From Rhodococcoides trifolii (GTDB lineage Bacteria > Actinomycetota > Actinomycetes > Mycobacteriales > Mycobacteriaceae): a stretch of 64,000 nt of DNA. How positions within the stretch are numbered: the stretch's first letter is position 1; each line of letters begins with the position of its first letter. The stretch covers positions 1,116,001-1,180,000 of the forward strand of contig NZ_BMCU01000001.1 of the NCBI RefSeq assembly GCF_014635345.1, in the 5' to 3' direction. A model generated the notes under the pieces. That model searched no databases. It saw nothing but the letters and a program-made list of their open reading frames with translations, and was not told the origin of the DNA. Both the position numbers and the translations under genes were made by a program. Below are positions 8,716-16,632 of the stretch, piece after piece.

Positions 8716-10020
8716 GTGTCTCCCACCGATGTGCTCGACGTCGACTCGGCCACCTACCACCGCGCCGCCGACGCCTGCGACGTCGCCGCCGACGCACTGC
8801 ACGCCGCCCTGACCGAACTGCGAACCTCGCTCGAGTCGACGGGGTCGATGGCGGGAAGCGATGCCGGAGGCCAGGATTGGGGCTCCGGGTACGACACCGC
8901 CGCCCGGTCGCTGTTCGCCGGCACTCACGCCACCGTCGCCGCGCTGACCAACTACGGCAACCTGCTCTTCCGCGCGGGAGCCAATCACGAAGCGGCAGAG
9001 GCAGATGCGGCTCACTTACCCAGGCCGCACGAGACGGATCCAACGGCGCCTGTGCGTCCACCGGTCACCGTGCCGCCGTCGGCGATCGGTGACGCCGGTC
9101 CCGGCCTCCAGGGCGCTATCGACCTGGCATCGGCGGTGGGAGTGCCGTGCCCGAACGGTGACGTGGACAAGCTCGGCCGCGCGGTGTCCGCCTGGACGAC
9201 GTTCGCCCGTGTGGTCGGCGATGTGCGCGCGGGGGTGCTCGACGCGTCGGGAAACATGTTCGGCTCCATCATGTCTCCCGAAATCGGCAGCATCTATCGC
9301 GAGCTGCGGCTCATCGCGGATGCGTGCGAGCGGGTGCGATCGGACGCGGGCGTGCTGGCGTCGTCGTGCCGGGATTTCGCGTCGCAGCTCGGTGAGTTGC
9401 GCGCACAGATCAAGTCGCTCATCGAGGACTTCGCCATCGAGGAGGCCGCGTCGATCGCGGTGGGAATCGGGCTGGCCGCGGTGACGGCCGGGGTGTCGGC
9501 GGCGGCGAGCGCGGCCATCGCGGCAGGTCGATTCACCGTGACGGCGAACCGAGTTCGGCGCATCATCGACGATGTTCGCGAGGTGCTGGGTCTGCATCGC
9601 CTGACGGATCGGGCGATGTCCTCGCGCCGATCGATGGACGACCTCACCGATATCGCGGACCGGCCGGCCGTCGACTTGGACGGCGTGCCGGTGCCGAAGT
9701 CGCCCATGGCCGACCCGCTCGGCCCATCACACAACTCGGGTCAGAAGTGGGGTGATCCGGGATCCCTCGACGATCACTTCGCCCGGCACGGCAACGACTT
9801 CGGGGCCACGTCGGCGGACGACTATGCCCGCATGGCCACCGAGTTCTTCGAACGGAAGGACCTGCCGACGAAGGTGACCCCGGACGGCACCGTCCGCATT
9901 TATGATCCGTCCACGAACACGTTCGGCGCCTACAACGCGGACGGCACCACCAAGACGTTCTTCACACCCGGTTCCGGAGCGGACTACTGGGAACGGCAAC
10001 CAGGAAGTGCCCCACAATGA
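8716..10020 (+). CDS. ESX-associated polymorphic toxin, C-terminal nuclease-like domain
   Basis: Protein of 434 residues in three parts. An N-terminal helical WXG/LXG-like region (1-110) is the probable export domain. A middle helical region contains an alanine-rich hydrophobic stretch (about 240-272). A distinct C-terminal module (about 335-434) has DDHFARHGNDFGA, TKVTPDGTVRIYDP and NTFGAYNADGTTKTFF. That pattern resembles toxin modules of the barnase/EndoU/colicin-type (BECR) fold, which are usually RNases; the assignment is from memory of the motif, not from a search. H343-like and R/K residues would be catalytic candidates. The GTG start is four bases after the WXG gene, and the immunity gene overlaps its stop. 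Confidence 0.75.
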   Translation: MSPTDVLDVDSATYHRAADACDVAADALHAALTELRTSLESTGSMAGSDAGGQDWGSGYDTAARSLFAGTHATVAALTNYGNLLFRAGANHEAAEADAAHLPRPHETDPTAPVRPPVTVPPSAIGDAGPGLQGAIDLASAVGVPCPNGDVDKLGRAVSAWTTFARVVGDVRAGVLDASGNMFGSIMSPEIGSIYRELRLIADACERVRSDAGVLASSCRDFASQLGELRAQIKSLIEDFAIEEAASIAVGIGLAAVTAGVSAAASAAIAAGRFTVTANRVRRIIDDVREVLGLHRLTDRAMSSRRSMDDLTDIADRPAVDLDGVPVPKSPMADPLGPSHNSGQKWGDPGSLDDHFARHGNDFGATSADDYARMATEFFERKDLPTKVTPDGTVRIYDPSTNTFGAYNADGTTKTFFTPGSGADYWERQPGSAPQ

Positions 10021-10190
10021 ACCACGTATGCCCGGTCTGTGAATACCCGTACCTGAAGGAAGAACCGCGCACTGCGAACGGCGGCTCCTACGAGATCTGC
10101 CCACGTTGCGGTTTCCAGTTCGGCGTCACCGACGACGATCTGGGGTTCACCTACGAACAATGGCGTGAGAAGGGCGGCTGGGCACTCTGA
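10017..10190 (+). CDS. 57-residue zinc-ribbon protein, probable immunity protein
   Basis: Very small protein of 57 residues with two cysteine pairs, CPVC (residues 5-8) and CPRC (about 32-35), followed by GFQFGVTDDDLGF. This is the CPCC-type zinc ribbon often found directly after polymorphic toxins. Its ATG overlaps the toxin stop (ATGA), which fits co-translation of toxin and antidote. It ends just before an unrelated acetyltransferase gene. The immunity role is inferred from position and family. It may be missed by automatic gene calling because of its length. Confidence 0.75.
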   Translation: MNHVCPVCEYPYLKEEPRTANGGSYEICPRCGFQFGVTDDDLGFTYEQWREKGGWAL

Positions 10191-10212
10191 GGCCTGCCGT
10201 AAACTTCACCGA

Positions 10213-11415
10213 ATGGTCGACATCAGAACTCTCGAATCCGAAGCGGATCTGATCGCCGCCGCAAAGGTCTTCCGGACCGCGATGGTGGGATTACAGGTAT
10301 CTCCGCCCTACCGGCCCGGTCAGATTCGGGACGTGCGCGAGCCCGGTCGTACGCTCGCTGCGTTCGCCGACGGTGCGGTGGTCGGATCGGTCGACGGGTT
10401 CACCAGCGACATGACCGTTCCCGGCGGGGCTCGCCTTCCGCACGTGGCGGTCACCCGTGTCGGTGTGCTGCCGACGCACACCCGTCGCGGAATCGTGTCG
10501 GGTCTGCTGACGCACCAGCTGCGCGATGCGCGTGAACGCGGAGAGGTGTTCGCGTCGCTGCGCGCCTCCGAGGCGGTCATCTACGGCCGATTCGGGTACG
10601 CGGTGGCGAACCTGTCTCACACGGTCGAAGTGGTCACTGCCCGTGCGCGGATGCGTGATTCGGTCATGGACGGTGGCCCGGTACGCATGGTCAGTACGGA
10701 CGAGTCGTACGACGTCCTTCCCGGCGTCTACGACAACGCGGTGTCGGCGCGGCCCGGGTCCATCGGGCGGCCGTCGACGTGGTGGGCGGGGCAGAAGTTC
10801 GGCAGCCAACTCGGGACGGACCCGTCGTACGTTGCGGTGCAGGGGGATTCGGGGTTCGTCCGCTACCACGGCATCGGCGCGGACACCTGGTTCACCGGTG
10901 ACAACCGGACTGCGATCGTCGACGACTTCTGGGCTCCCACCACCGAGGCCTACGTCGGGCTCATCCGTTTCCTGTTCTCGCTCGACCTGGTCACCCGGTT
11001 CGTGTTCGCCGCGATGCCGATCGACGATCCGTTGCCGCAGTTGCTGATCGACCAACGTGCGGTGCGGGTGACGAAGTCGCGTGACGAGACGTGGCTGCGC
11101 ATTCTCGACGTGTCGAGGGCGTTGTCGTCGCGCACCTACCGCGGCGCGGGTGCAGTGACCGTCTCGATCACCGACCCTGTGCTGCAGGAGAATTCGGGCA
11201 CTTTCCGTGTTTCCGCAGAGGGCGCGGAGGCGGTGACCTCCGAGCCGGATCTGACGATCGACGTCACCTCGCTCGCCGCGGTCTATCTCGGCGGAACGGC
11301 GTGGCATCAGCTGGCGGCCGCCGGGGCGGTGCAGTTCTCCGACTACTCCGCGATCGAACGCGCAGACGCCCTCTTCTCCTCGCACCTCGCCCCGCACTGT
11401 GGCACCGACTTCTGA
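10213..11415 (+). CDS. Eis-like GNAT-family N-acetyltransferase
   Basis: About 400 residues, matching Eis (enhanced intracellular survival) acetyltransferases. An N-terminal GNAT domain has the acetyl-CoA pyrophosphate loop VGVLPTHTRRGIVSGLL. It is followed by a second GNAT-like region with YGRFGYAVA, whose tyrosine aligns with the Eis general acid, and a C-terminal sterol-carrier-like domain. The chain ends in phenylalanine (HCGTDF), as in Eis, where the terminal carboxylate helps catalysis. Eis proteins acetylate amines such as aminoglycosides and some proteins; the native substrate here is unknown. The start ATG 10213 follows the immunity gene by 22 bases. Confidence 0.88.
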   Translation: MVDIRTLESEADLIAAAKVFRTAMVGLQVSPPYRPGQIRDVREPGRTLAAFADGAVVGSVDGFTSDMTVPGGARLPHVAVTRVGVLPTHTRRGIVSGLLTHQLRDARERGEVFASLRASEAVIYGRFGYAVANLSHTVEVVTARARMRDSVMDGGPVRMVSTDESYDVLPGVYDNAVSARPGSIGRPSTWWAGQKFGSQLGTDPSYVAVQGDSGFVRYHGIGADTWFTGDNRTAIVDDFWAPTTEAYVGLIRFLFSLDLVTRFVFAAMPIDDPLPQLLIDQRAVRVTKSRDETWLRILDVSRALSSRTYRGAGAVTVSITDPVLQENSGTFRVSAEGAEAVTSEPDLTIDVTSLAAVYLGGTAWHQLAAAGAVQFSDYSAIERADALFSSHLAPHCGTDF

Positions 11416-11441
11416 AGGGCAGTCTGCTGAGAACGATCAAG

Positions 11442-12251
11442 ATGTTCGCGACCGACCTCGACGGCACCCTGTTGCGGTCCGACCGCACCATCTCGCCGAA
11501 CACCGCTCGCGCCATGGCATCCGCGCAGGCCGCGGGCATCGAGGTGGTGTGGGCGACCGCGCGGGCTCGACATTCGGTGCACGAGTTCGCGCAGGCGAGC
11601 GGATTTCGCGGTAAGGCGATCTGCGCCAACGGTGCGGTCATCCTCGATCTGGCGGACGGTACGCCCACGATCGACGCGGTCTGGCCCATCTCCCTCCCGG
11701 ACGCGGCGGATGCCATCGACGCTGTGCGCCGGCTGGTTCCAGGCATCACGTTCGCGACAGTCGGACCCACCAGGTTCATCGCCGAATCGCAGTACGCGGC
11801 GCTCAGCGTCTTCTCCGATCACCACCGCGACCCGGCGACGATGGCGACCAGCGGACCGCTGGGGGAGGACGTGGTCAAGATCGTCGCGCGACACCCGACG
11901 GTTCCCGCCCCCGACGTCTTTTCGATCCTGGCCGCGGCCGGGGTTCCGCGCGTCGAGCTGACGCACTCCGGGGCACCGTACGTCGAGATGTCCGCCGAGG
12001 GGATCAACAAGGCCTGGGCCCTGCAGATGTTGGCGTTGCGGAGTGCGTTGAACCGACGTCAGATCGCCGCCGCCGGCGACGCCCGCAACGACCTCGACAT
12101 GTTGCGCTACGCCGGCACCGCGGTGTGCCCGTCCAACGCGATTCCGGACGTGATCGCGGTATGCACGCGGGTGCTGCCCAGCAACGACGAGGAAGGTGTC
12201 GCCGGTTACCTCGACGAGCTGACCCACCACGCACGAGGTGAGTTAGGGTAG
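11442..12251 (+). CDS. Cof-type HAD hydrolase
   Basis: Haloacid-dehalogenase-fold phosphatase of about 269 residues with a C2 cap (Cof/YidA-like). Motif I is FATDLDGTLL at the N-terminus, with both aspartates. Motif II is WATAR, and motif IV is GDARNDLDML near residue 205. Such enzymes dephosphorylate sugar phosphates or cofactors in the cytoplasm. The start is uncertain: the ATG at 11442 has no clear ribosome-binding site, and in-frame CTG codons lie just upstream. It follows the Eis-like gene closely and probably shares its transcript. Its last bases overlap a candidate iron box for the next gene. Confidence 0.85.
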   Translation: MFATDLDGTLLRSDRTISPNTARAMASAQAAGIEVVWATARARHSVHEFAQASGFRGKAICANGAVILDLADGTPTIDAVWPISLPDAADAIDAVRRLVPGITFATVGPTRFIAESQYAALSVFSDHHRDPATMATSGPLGEDVVKIVARHPTVPAPDVFSILAAAGVPRVELTHSGAPYVEMSAEGINKAWALQMLALRSALNRRQIAAAGDARNDLDMLRYAGTAVCPSNAIPDVIAVCTRVLPSNDEEGVAGYLDELTHHARGELG

Positions 12252-12262
12252 CCTTCCTCGCA
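12244..12262 (+). promoter_or_regulatory. Candidate IdeR/DtxR iron box
   Basis: The sequence TTAGGGTAGCCTTCCTCGC matches the left half of the DtxR/IdeR consensus well (TTAGG-TAG) but the right half poorly, about 11 of 19 positions. It sits directly before the start of a siderophore-interacting flavoprotein, a typical IdeR target. It is best read as a weak candidate. Confidence 0.45.
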
Positions 12263-12987
12263 TGGTGGCAACGGTGAGCAACAGTCCGCGCGGCTTTCAA
12301 GGCGCCGTCCTCAAGCTGATGCGTGCGTCTGATTTCGTCCTCACGGTGACGGGGAGAACCGAGGTCAGCGAGCACTACCTGCGGCTCGGTTTCGACGCCG
12401 GCGGGTTGTTCCAGGCCCACGACCCACACCCCACGATGTGGCTGCGGCTGTGGTTCCCGGCAGAGAAGCCGCATCAGCGGGCCTACACGCTGGTGAACCC
12501 GAACGTCGACGACGGGACCTTCGACCTCGAGTTCGCCCTGCACGACGGGTTCGCTGCGGACTGGGCACAGTCGGCGCAGGTGGGTGACACCATCAGCGCG
12601 ACGCTGCTGGGGTCGAAGTACGACCTCCCGGAGACGCGGCCCGACGGCTATGTCGTCGTCGGCGATCTCGCGTCCCTACCCGCCGTCAATTCGCTGCTCA
12701 GCAGCATCGGAGACGCCCCGGCCACGGTGTTTCTGGAGTGGACGCACGAGTCCGACCGCGAGCTCCCCGTCTCCACCACGTCCACGACGACGGTCACCTG
12801 GGTGGAGCGGAAGGGTGAGGGGGCCGCGCTGGTGGAGGCCGTGACCTCTGCGGCCTTCGACGCTCCCGGCCACCACGCCTGGGTCGCCTGCGACACGAAG
12901 ACCACCCGCGCGGTCTCGGCTGTGCTGAAGTCGAACTACGGGATTGTGAAGAAGGCGATCAAGGCGCAGGGGTATTGGATTCCGTAG
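12262..12987 (+). CDS. Siderophore-interacting flavoprotein (ferric-siderophore reductase family)
   Basis: SIP-family flavoprotein of 241 residues, with an FAD-binding beta-barrel followed by a ferredoxin-reductase-like NAD(P) domain. The FAD motif is RAYTLVNPN (residues about 72-80). The segments FALHDGFAADWAQSAQVGD and WVACDTKTTRAV are characteristic, and the chain ends KKAIKAQGYW as in the family. By family it reduces Fe(III)-siderophores in the cytoplasm to release iron. An iron-box-like sequence overlaps its start. The stop codon TAG is also the first triplet of a hairpin repeat. Confidence 0.9.
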   Translation: MVATVSNSPRGFQGAVLKLMRASDFVLTVTGRTEVSEHYLRLGFDAGGLFQAHDPHPTMWLRLWFPAEKPHQRAYTLVNPNVDDGTFDLEFALHDGFAADWAQSAQVGDTISATLLGSKYDLPETRPDGYVVVGDLASLPAVNSLLSSIGDAPATVFLEWTHESDRELPVSTTSTTTVTWVERKGEGAALVEAVTSAAFDAPGHHAWVACDTKTTRAVSAVLKSNYGIVKKAIKAQGYWIP

Positions 12988-13693
12988 GCGCCTTCGGCAC
13001 ACGGGCGCGAAAAGGAGTGCGTGAGGACTCTTTTTCACGCCCGACCGGCGCAGCCACCACCGCCCACACTCCGATCGCGATGACGGCCAACACCTCGACC
13101 ACCACCAGCACGCGCTCGACCCACCCGAGGGTGATCAGGCGATACCACGGCGTGCCGGTCACGATCGATCCGACGATCGAGTAGATCAGCGGCAGAAACG
13201 CCACCGCGGACGCGATCCCGAGGCCGAACGTCCACTGCGCATACCGGCCCCACATCTCGTCTCGTCGCCACCGCCGGCTCAGCAGAATCGCGGCGAACGG
13301 AAGGGCCACGAAGGCAACGACACTCGCCAGTCGATGGATGTCACCACCGATGCTCTGCGGCTGCGACCAATCCTGCTTCGGCACCGCCACGACGACCACG
13401 AGTCCGATTGCCCACAGCCACATGGCAATCGACGCGCCGGACCGCCAGGTCGTGATGCCGCGGCGGACCAGCGGCGCGAGCACGAGAACGGATCCGACGG
13501 CCAGAGCGAGGACGCCGAGATTGAAGATCCACCGATCGGGACCGAGACCGTACTGACTGATGGTGCGGCGCAGTTCGTCCGCCGAGGCGAGGGCGTTGCG
13601 CACGTCGAGGCCGCCGACCATCACCACCGCCACCGCGAGAGAGGCCATGCCCGTGATGGCAGCGGGCGACGAGCGTCGGACTACGGAAGTCAT
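12959..13693 (-). CDS. DUF998-family membrane protein
   Basis: Integral membrane protein of 244 residues with about six hydrophobic segments. The pattern RRTISQYGLGPDRWIFNLGVL near residues 40-62, split by short loops, fits DUF998; the function of this family is not established. The last 30 or so residues (from about VGREKESSR) are hydrophilic and encoded mostly by the hairpin repeat at 12985-13057. The ancestral stop may therefore have been lost when the repeat arrived. It overlaps the convergent flavoprotein gene by 29 bases. Confidence 0.8.
   Translation of the reverse strand: MTSVVRRSSPAAITGMASLAVAVVMVGGLDVRNALASADELRRTISQYGLGPDRWIFNLGVLALAVGSVLVLAPLVRRGITTWRSGASIAMWLWAIGLVVVVAVPKQDWSQPQSIGGDIHRLASVVAFVALPFAAILLSRRWRRDEMWGRYAQWTFGLGIASAVAFLPLIYSIVGSIVTGTPWYRLITLGWVERVLVVVEVLAVIAIGVWAVVAAPVGREKESSRTPFRARVPKAPTESNTPAP
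12985..13057. repeat. Hairpin repeat, copy A (bidirectional terminator-like)
   Basis: A roughly 72-bp element also present at 48679-48750. Its core is a 17-bp stem, CGGGCG...GAGT pairing with ACTC...CGCCCG, around an eight-base loop, flanked by a shorter GGCGC/GCGCC-type outer pairing. It begins at the TAG stop of the upstream gene. A T-run lies in the right arm and an A-run in the left arm, so it could terminate transcripts from either side. Most of it is translated as the C-terminal tail of the convergent DUF998 gene. Confidence 0.8.
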
Positions 13694-13711
13694 GTCACCC
13701 GACGATAGCGA

Positions 13712-14227
13712 TCAACCGCGGTAGGTGCGGGCCGCCGTCGTCGACAGGAGCGCGAGAATCGCAAAACCCATGAGGCCGTTCACCACTGCAGCACCGATGG
13801 CTTCGACCACGGCGCCGGCCGCGAGGAACGGCAGCACGATGATGGCCACCGTGATGAGGCCGACGATCCAGCTGAAGAAGGTGTTCGGGGAGGGGACCGC
13901 CTGAAACAGCAAGAGGAGAAGCGCTCCGGCGAGCAGGGCAGCGAGCGCGCCGTAGACGCCTGCGAGCCACGGATCGTCCGCGCCGTAGATCCATGCGACG
14001 TTGGTGCCGGTGCGCTGATAGATCGCCTGCACGATCAGCGTCGCCACCCAACCCGCAACGAACGCCACGATGGCCGTTGCCACGACACCGCCGACGAACG
14101 GGCCGACGTCGAACTTCGGTGTCCCCGCTTGCGGCTTGCCCGGCTGGCCCGGCTGTGTTGCGTAGGCGCGGGTCCTGTCGTCCCCGTAGCCGTAACCGTC
14201 CGGTTCGCGTGGGTAGCGATCGCTCAT
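13712..14227 (-). CDS. DUF6069-like membrane protein
   Basis: Small membrane protein of 171 residues. A 40-residue hydrophilic N-terminus rich in Tyr, Gly and Pro (YGYGDDRTRAYATQPGQPG) precedes four hydrophobic helices (about 43-68, 88-112, 118-138, 142-165). It resembles actinobacterial DUF6069 proteins; the function is unknown. It is read in the same direction as the DUF998 gene, 18 bases upstream of it, so the two may form a short operon. Confidence 0.7.
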   Translation of the reverse strand: MSDRYPREPDGYGYGDDRTRAYATQPGQPGKPQAGTPKFDVGPFVGGVVATAIVAFVAGWVATLIVQAIYQRTGTNVAWIYGADDPWLAGVYGALAALLAGALLLLLFQAVPSPNTFFSWIVGLITVAIIVLPFLAAGAVVEAIGAAVVNGLMGFAILALLSTTAARTYRG

Positions 14228-14254
14228 GGGTGAATCCTAGGCGGCTGCGCCCCC

Positions 14255-14285
14255 TGTGCGCGTTTCCGTACCCCTGACGCGCACA
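14255..14285. repeat. Inverted repeat between divergent genes
   Basis: Perfect 9-bp arms, TGTGCGCGT and ACGCGCACA, separated by 13 bases. They lie between the divergent DUF6069 and MarR genes, about 50 bases before the MarR start, and could be an operator or a small hairpin. Confidence 0.5.
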
Positions 14286-14333
14286 ATCAAAAGTAGCTAA
14301 ATCAATTGGTCACTAACCTGCTAAGCTAACTGT

Positions 14334-14786
14334 GTGGACCTCGCCGACGACCCAATCGCCACCCGGCTTCAGGCCGTCGCATCCTTGAGTCAGCGCATGT
14401 CCGCGAACATGGCCTCTCACCTCGGTGTCAACGCGACCGATCTGGCGGCCATGGAACACCTGATCACCGACGGCCCGCTCACCGCGAGCGAGCTGGCGAG
14501 CCGCCTCGCGGTCACCACGGCCGCGAGTACCCACATCGTCGACCGTCTCGAAAAAGTGGGTCACGTCTCGCGCGAACGACATCCGACGGACCGCCGCAAG
14601 CTCATGGTCACCCCGGCCGAAGAATCCGTCGACGCAGCGTTCGCGCACATGGCCCCGATTTTGACCGGGCTCGAATCGGTCATTTCCGACCTGAGCGACG
14701 ACGACCGTGCCGTGGTCGAGGACTTCCTGAGCCGAGTCGTCGACGTCTTCACCTCCGCCACCACAACCGAAATGGAGGACTCATGA
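14334..14786 (+). CDS. MarR-family transcriptional regulator
   Basis: Winged-helix regulator of 150 residues. The recognition region is TASELASRLAVTTAASTHIVDRLEKVGHV (split as helix-turn-helix about residues 45-75), and the wing includes the MarR hallmark RERHPTDRRKLMV. MarR proteins usually repress a neighbouring gene and release DNA on binding a small aromatic ligand. The GTG at 14334 has an AT-rich upstream stretch with repeated GCTAA elements (14295-14330) but no clear ribosome-binding site, so the transcript may be leaderless. Its stop overlaps the FAD-monooxygenase start, so the pair is co-regulated. Confidence 0.9.
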   Translation: MDLADDPIATRLQAVASLSQRMSANMASHLGVNATDLAAMEHLITDGPLTASELASRLAVTTAASTHIVDRLEKVGHVSRERHPTDRRKLMVTPAEESVDAAFAHMAPILTGLESVISDLSDDDRAVVEDFLSRVVDVFTSATTTEMEDS

Positions 14787-15979
14787 GTCCCCGAACCGTG
14801 CTCGTATCCGGTGCCAGCGTTGCCGGACCCACCCTCGCCTACTGGCTCGAGCGAAGCGGCGTCAGCACGACCGTGATCGAACGATTCCCCGAACTCCGTT
14901 CCGGTGGCCAGAGTGTCGACCTGCGCGGGGCGGGTCGCACCGTCGTGCAACGGATGGGCATCGAAGACGCCGTTCGTGCCGCCGGGACCGGCGAGACCGG
15001 ACTGCAGTTCGTCGACAGCAGAGGAAAGATCAAGGCGCAGTTCGGTTCCGACACCATGGATGGAGAAGGTCCGACCGCCGAACTCGAGATCCTCCGCGGC
15101 GACCTCGGGAAGATCCTGTACGACCACACCCGCGACCGCACCGAGTACGTCTTCGGCGACTCGATCACCGGCATCGACGACGACGGCGATCGCGTGCGAG
15201 TGTCGTTCGAGCACAGTGCCGATCGCGATTTCGACATCGTCGTCCTTGCGGAAGGGCTCCGTTCGCGGACACGATCGATGGTGTTCGGCGACGACGTGAG
15301 CATCCGCGACCTCGGCATGTACACGTCGTACTTCACGATCCCGCGCGTGGAATCCGATACCCAGTGGGCGCAGTGGAGCAACGCACCGGGCAGTAGATCG
15401 GTTTTGCTTCGGCCCGACAACGTCGGAACCACCAGAGCCACGCTGTCCTTCATGACCGACCCGAAGGGCTACGAGACACTGACTGTCGACGATCAGAAAG
15501 ATGTTCTGCGACGGACGTTCTCGGACGCGCCGTTCGCTGCCCGCGCTCTCGCCGGGCTGACGGACACACCCGACTTCTACTTCGAATCGCTCGGTCAAGT
15601 GACGATGTCGACATGGTCCAAGGGTCGCGTCGTGCTGCTCGGCGACGCGGGCTACTGCGCCTCACCGATCAGCGGCATGGGCACCTCGCTCGCCACGGTC
15701 GGCGCTTACGTTCTGGCCGGAGAGATTGCCTCGCACGACGATCACCGTGACGCGTTCACCGCGTACGAATCCATCATGCGCCCCTACGTCGATCAAGCGC
15801 AGAAACTGGCTTCCGGTGCGCCGCGAGTCGCCAACCCCAAGACGAAGCTCGGTGTCGCGACCATGAACGCAGTCCTCGGACTCGCGTCGCGCATCAAGAT
15901 CACGTCGCTGTTCGGAAAGTTTGCCTCGCCGCCGTCCGACAAGATCGATCTGCCGAACTATGCGGTTCCGATCACGTAG
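14783..15979 (+). CDS. FAD-dependent monooxygenase (PHBH/TetX-like)
   Basis: Flavin hydroxylase of 398 residues. The N-terminal dinucleotide motif appears as SGASVAGPTLAYWLERSG, the middle DG-like segment is IVVLAEGLRSRTRS, and the GD motif VVLLGDAGYCASPISGMG binds the ribityl chain. The family hydroxylates aromatic compounds or drugs such as rifamycins and tetracyclines. It is coupled to the MarR gene by an ATGA overlap, suggesting inducible detoxification. Its 3' end overlaps the convergent EspG-like gene by 22 bases. Confidence 0.88.
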   Translation: MSPRTVLVSGASVAGPTLAYWLERSGVSTTVIERFPELRSGGQSVDLRGAGRTVVQRMGIEDAVRAAGTGETGLQFVDSRGKIKAQFGSDTMDGEGPTAELEILRGDLGKILYDHTRDRTEYVFGDSITGIDDDGDRVRVSFEHSADRDFDIVVLAEGLRSRTRSMVFGDDVSIRDLGMYTSYFTIPRVESDTQWAQWSNAPGSRSVLLRPDNVGTTRATLSFMTDPKGYETLTVDDQKDVLRRTFSDAPFAARALAGLTDTPDFYFESLGQVTMSTWSKGRVVLLGDAGYCASPISGMGTSLATVGAYVLAGEIASHDDHRDAFTAYESIMRPYVDQAQKLASGAPRVANPKTKLGVATMNAVLGLASRIKITSLFGKFASPPSDKIDLPNYAVPIT

Positions 15980-16632
15980 CGGGTCACCGAGGTGGTGACC
16001 GCGGCGTCCGTTGCCGGAGTCACCGACGCCGGATCCGTTCCCGTCAGCAGGTAGCGGCCGTCGCCCTCGACGTCGATCCAGGTGAATCCGCCGGCGATCG
16101 TGTCGATGCAACAGTCGGCGCGTGTCGACGTGCCGACCAGTAATTCGCCTCCGCCGCTTCGCTTTCGGTTGAGCAGGCGAGTGAGACGGTGTCGGTCGTC
16201 GTTGGAGTCCGTCATCACGTTCGTCGACGTCGCGACCGTTCCGCCTCGTTCTCGTCCGGGGGCCATGGGAGGCAGGGTGATTCGTGGGATGACGTCGGAC
16301 GACGACATCAACTCCACGACGATCTCATCGGATTCTTGCTTCGCCACGACGGCCTGCGAACCCACTGTGGCCGCGTGCAGCATCGCCCCTGGTTCACCGT
16401 CCACGAAGCCGAATGTCTGCACGCGCAGTTCGGCATTCGACAGGACGTTCAGCGCTGTCGCGAGGCCGTCGTCCGTTGTTCGGACGGCTGCGGCGCGCTG
16501 TCCGGCGAGCTCGTCGGCAGTCGCTACGTGTGCCCGCCAGGTGAAGGGAAACGGCAGCCGGTCCTGTCGTGTAGTTCCCCAGAGCACGACGAATTCGAGT
16601 GCGGTGAAGCGCCATTGCGACGTCGTGATCAT
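15958..16632 (-). CDS. ESX secretion-associated EspG-family chaperone
   Basis: About 224 residues with the EspG pattern: an N-terminal TALEFVVLWG strand, an internal RLPFPF segment, and a C-terminal GGFTWIDVEGDGRYLLTG strand pair. EspG proteins are cytoplasmic chaperones that bind the hydrophobic tip of PE/PPE-type substrates and deliver them to an ESX secretion machine. The gene overlaps the PPE-like gene by four bases, as expected for a chaperone and client. No ESX core gene (EccB/C/D) is near, so the machine must be encoded elsewhere. Confidence 0.82.
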   Translation of the reverse strand: MITTSQWRFTALEFVVLWGTTRQDRLPFPFTWRAHVATADELAGQRAAAVRTTDDGLATALNVLSNAELRVQTFGFVDGEPGAMLHAATVGSQAVVAKQESDEIVVELMSSSDVIPRITLPPMAPGRERGGTVATSTNVMTDSNDDRHRLTRLLNRKRSGGGELLVGTSTRADCCIDTIAGGFTWIDVEGDGRYLLTGTDPASVTPATDAAVTTSVTRYVIGTA

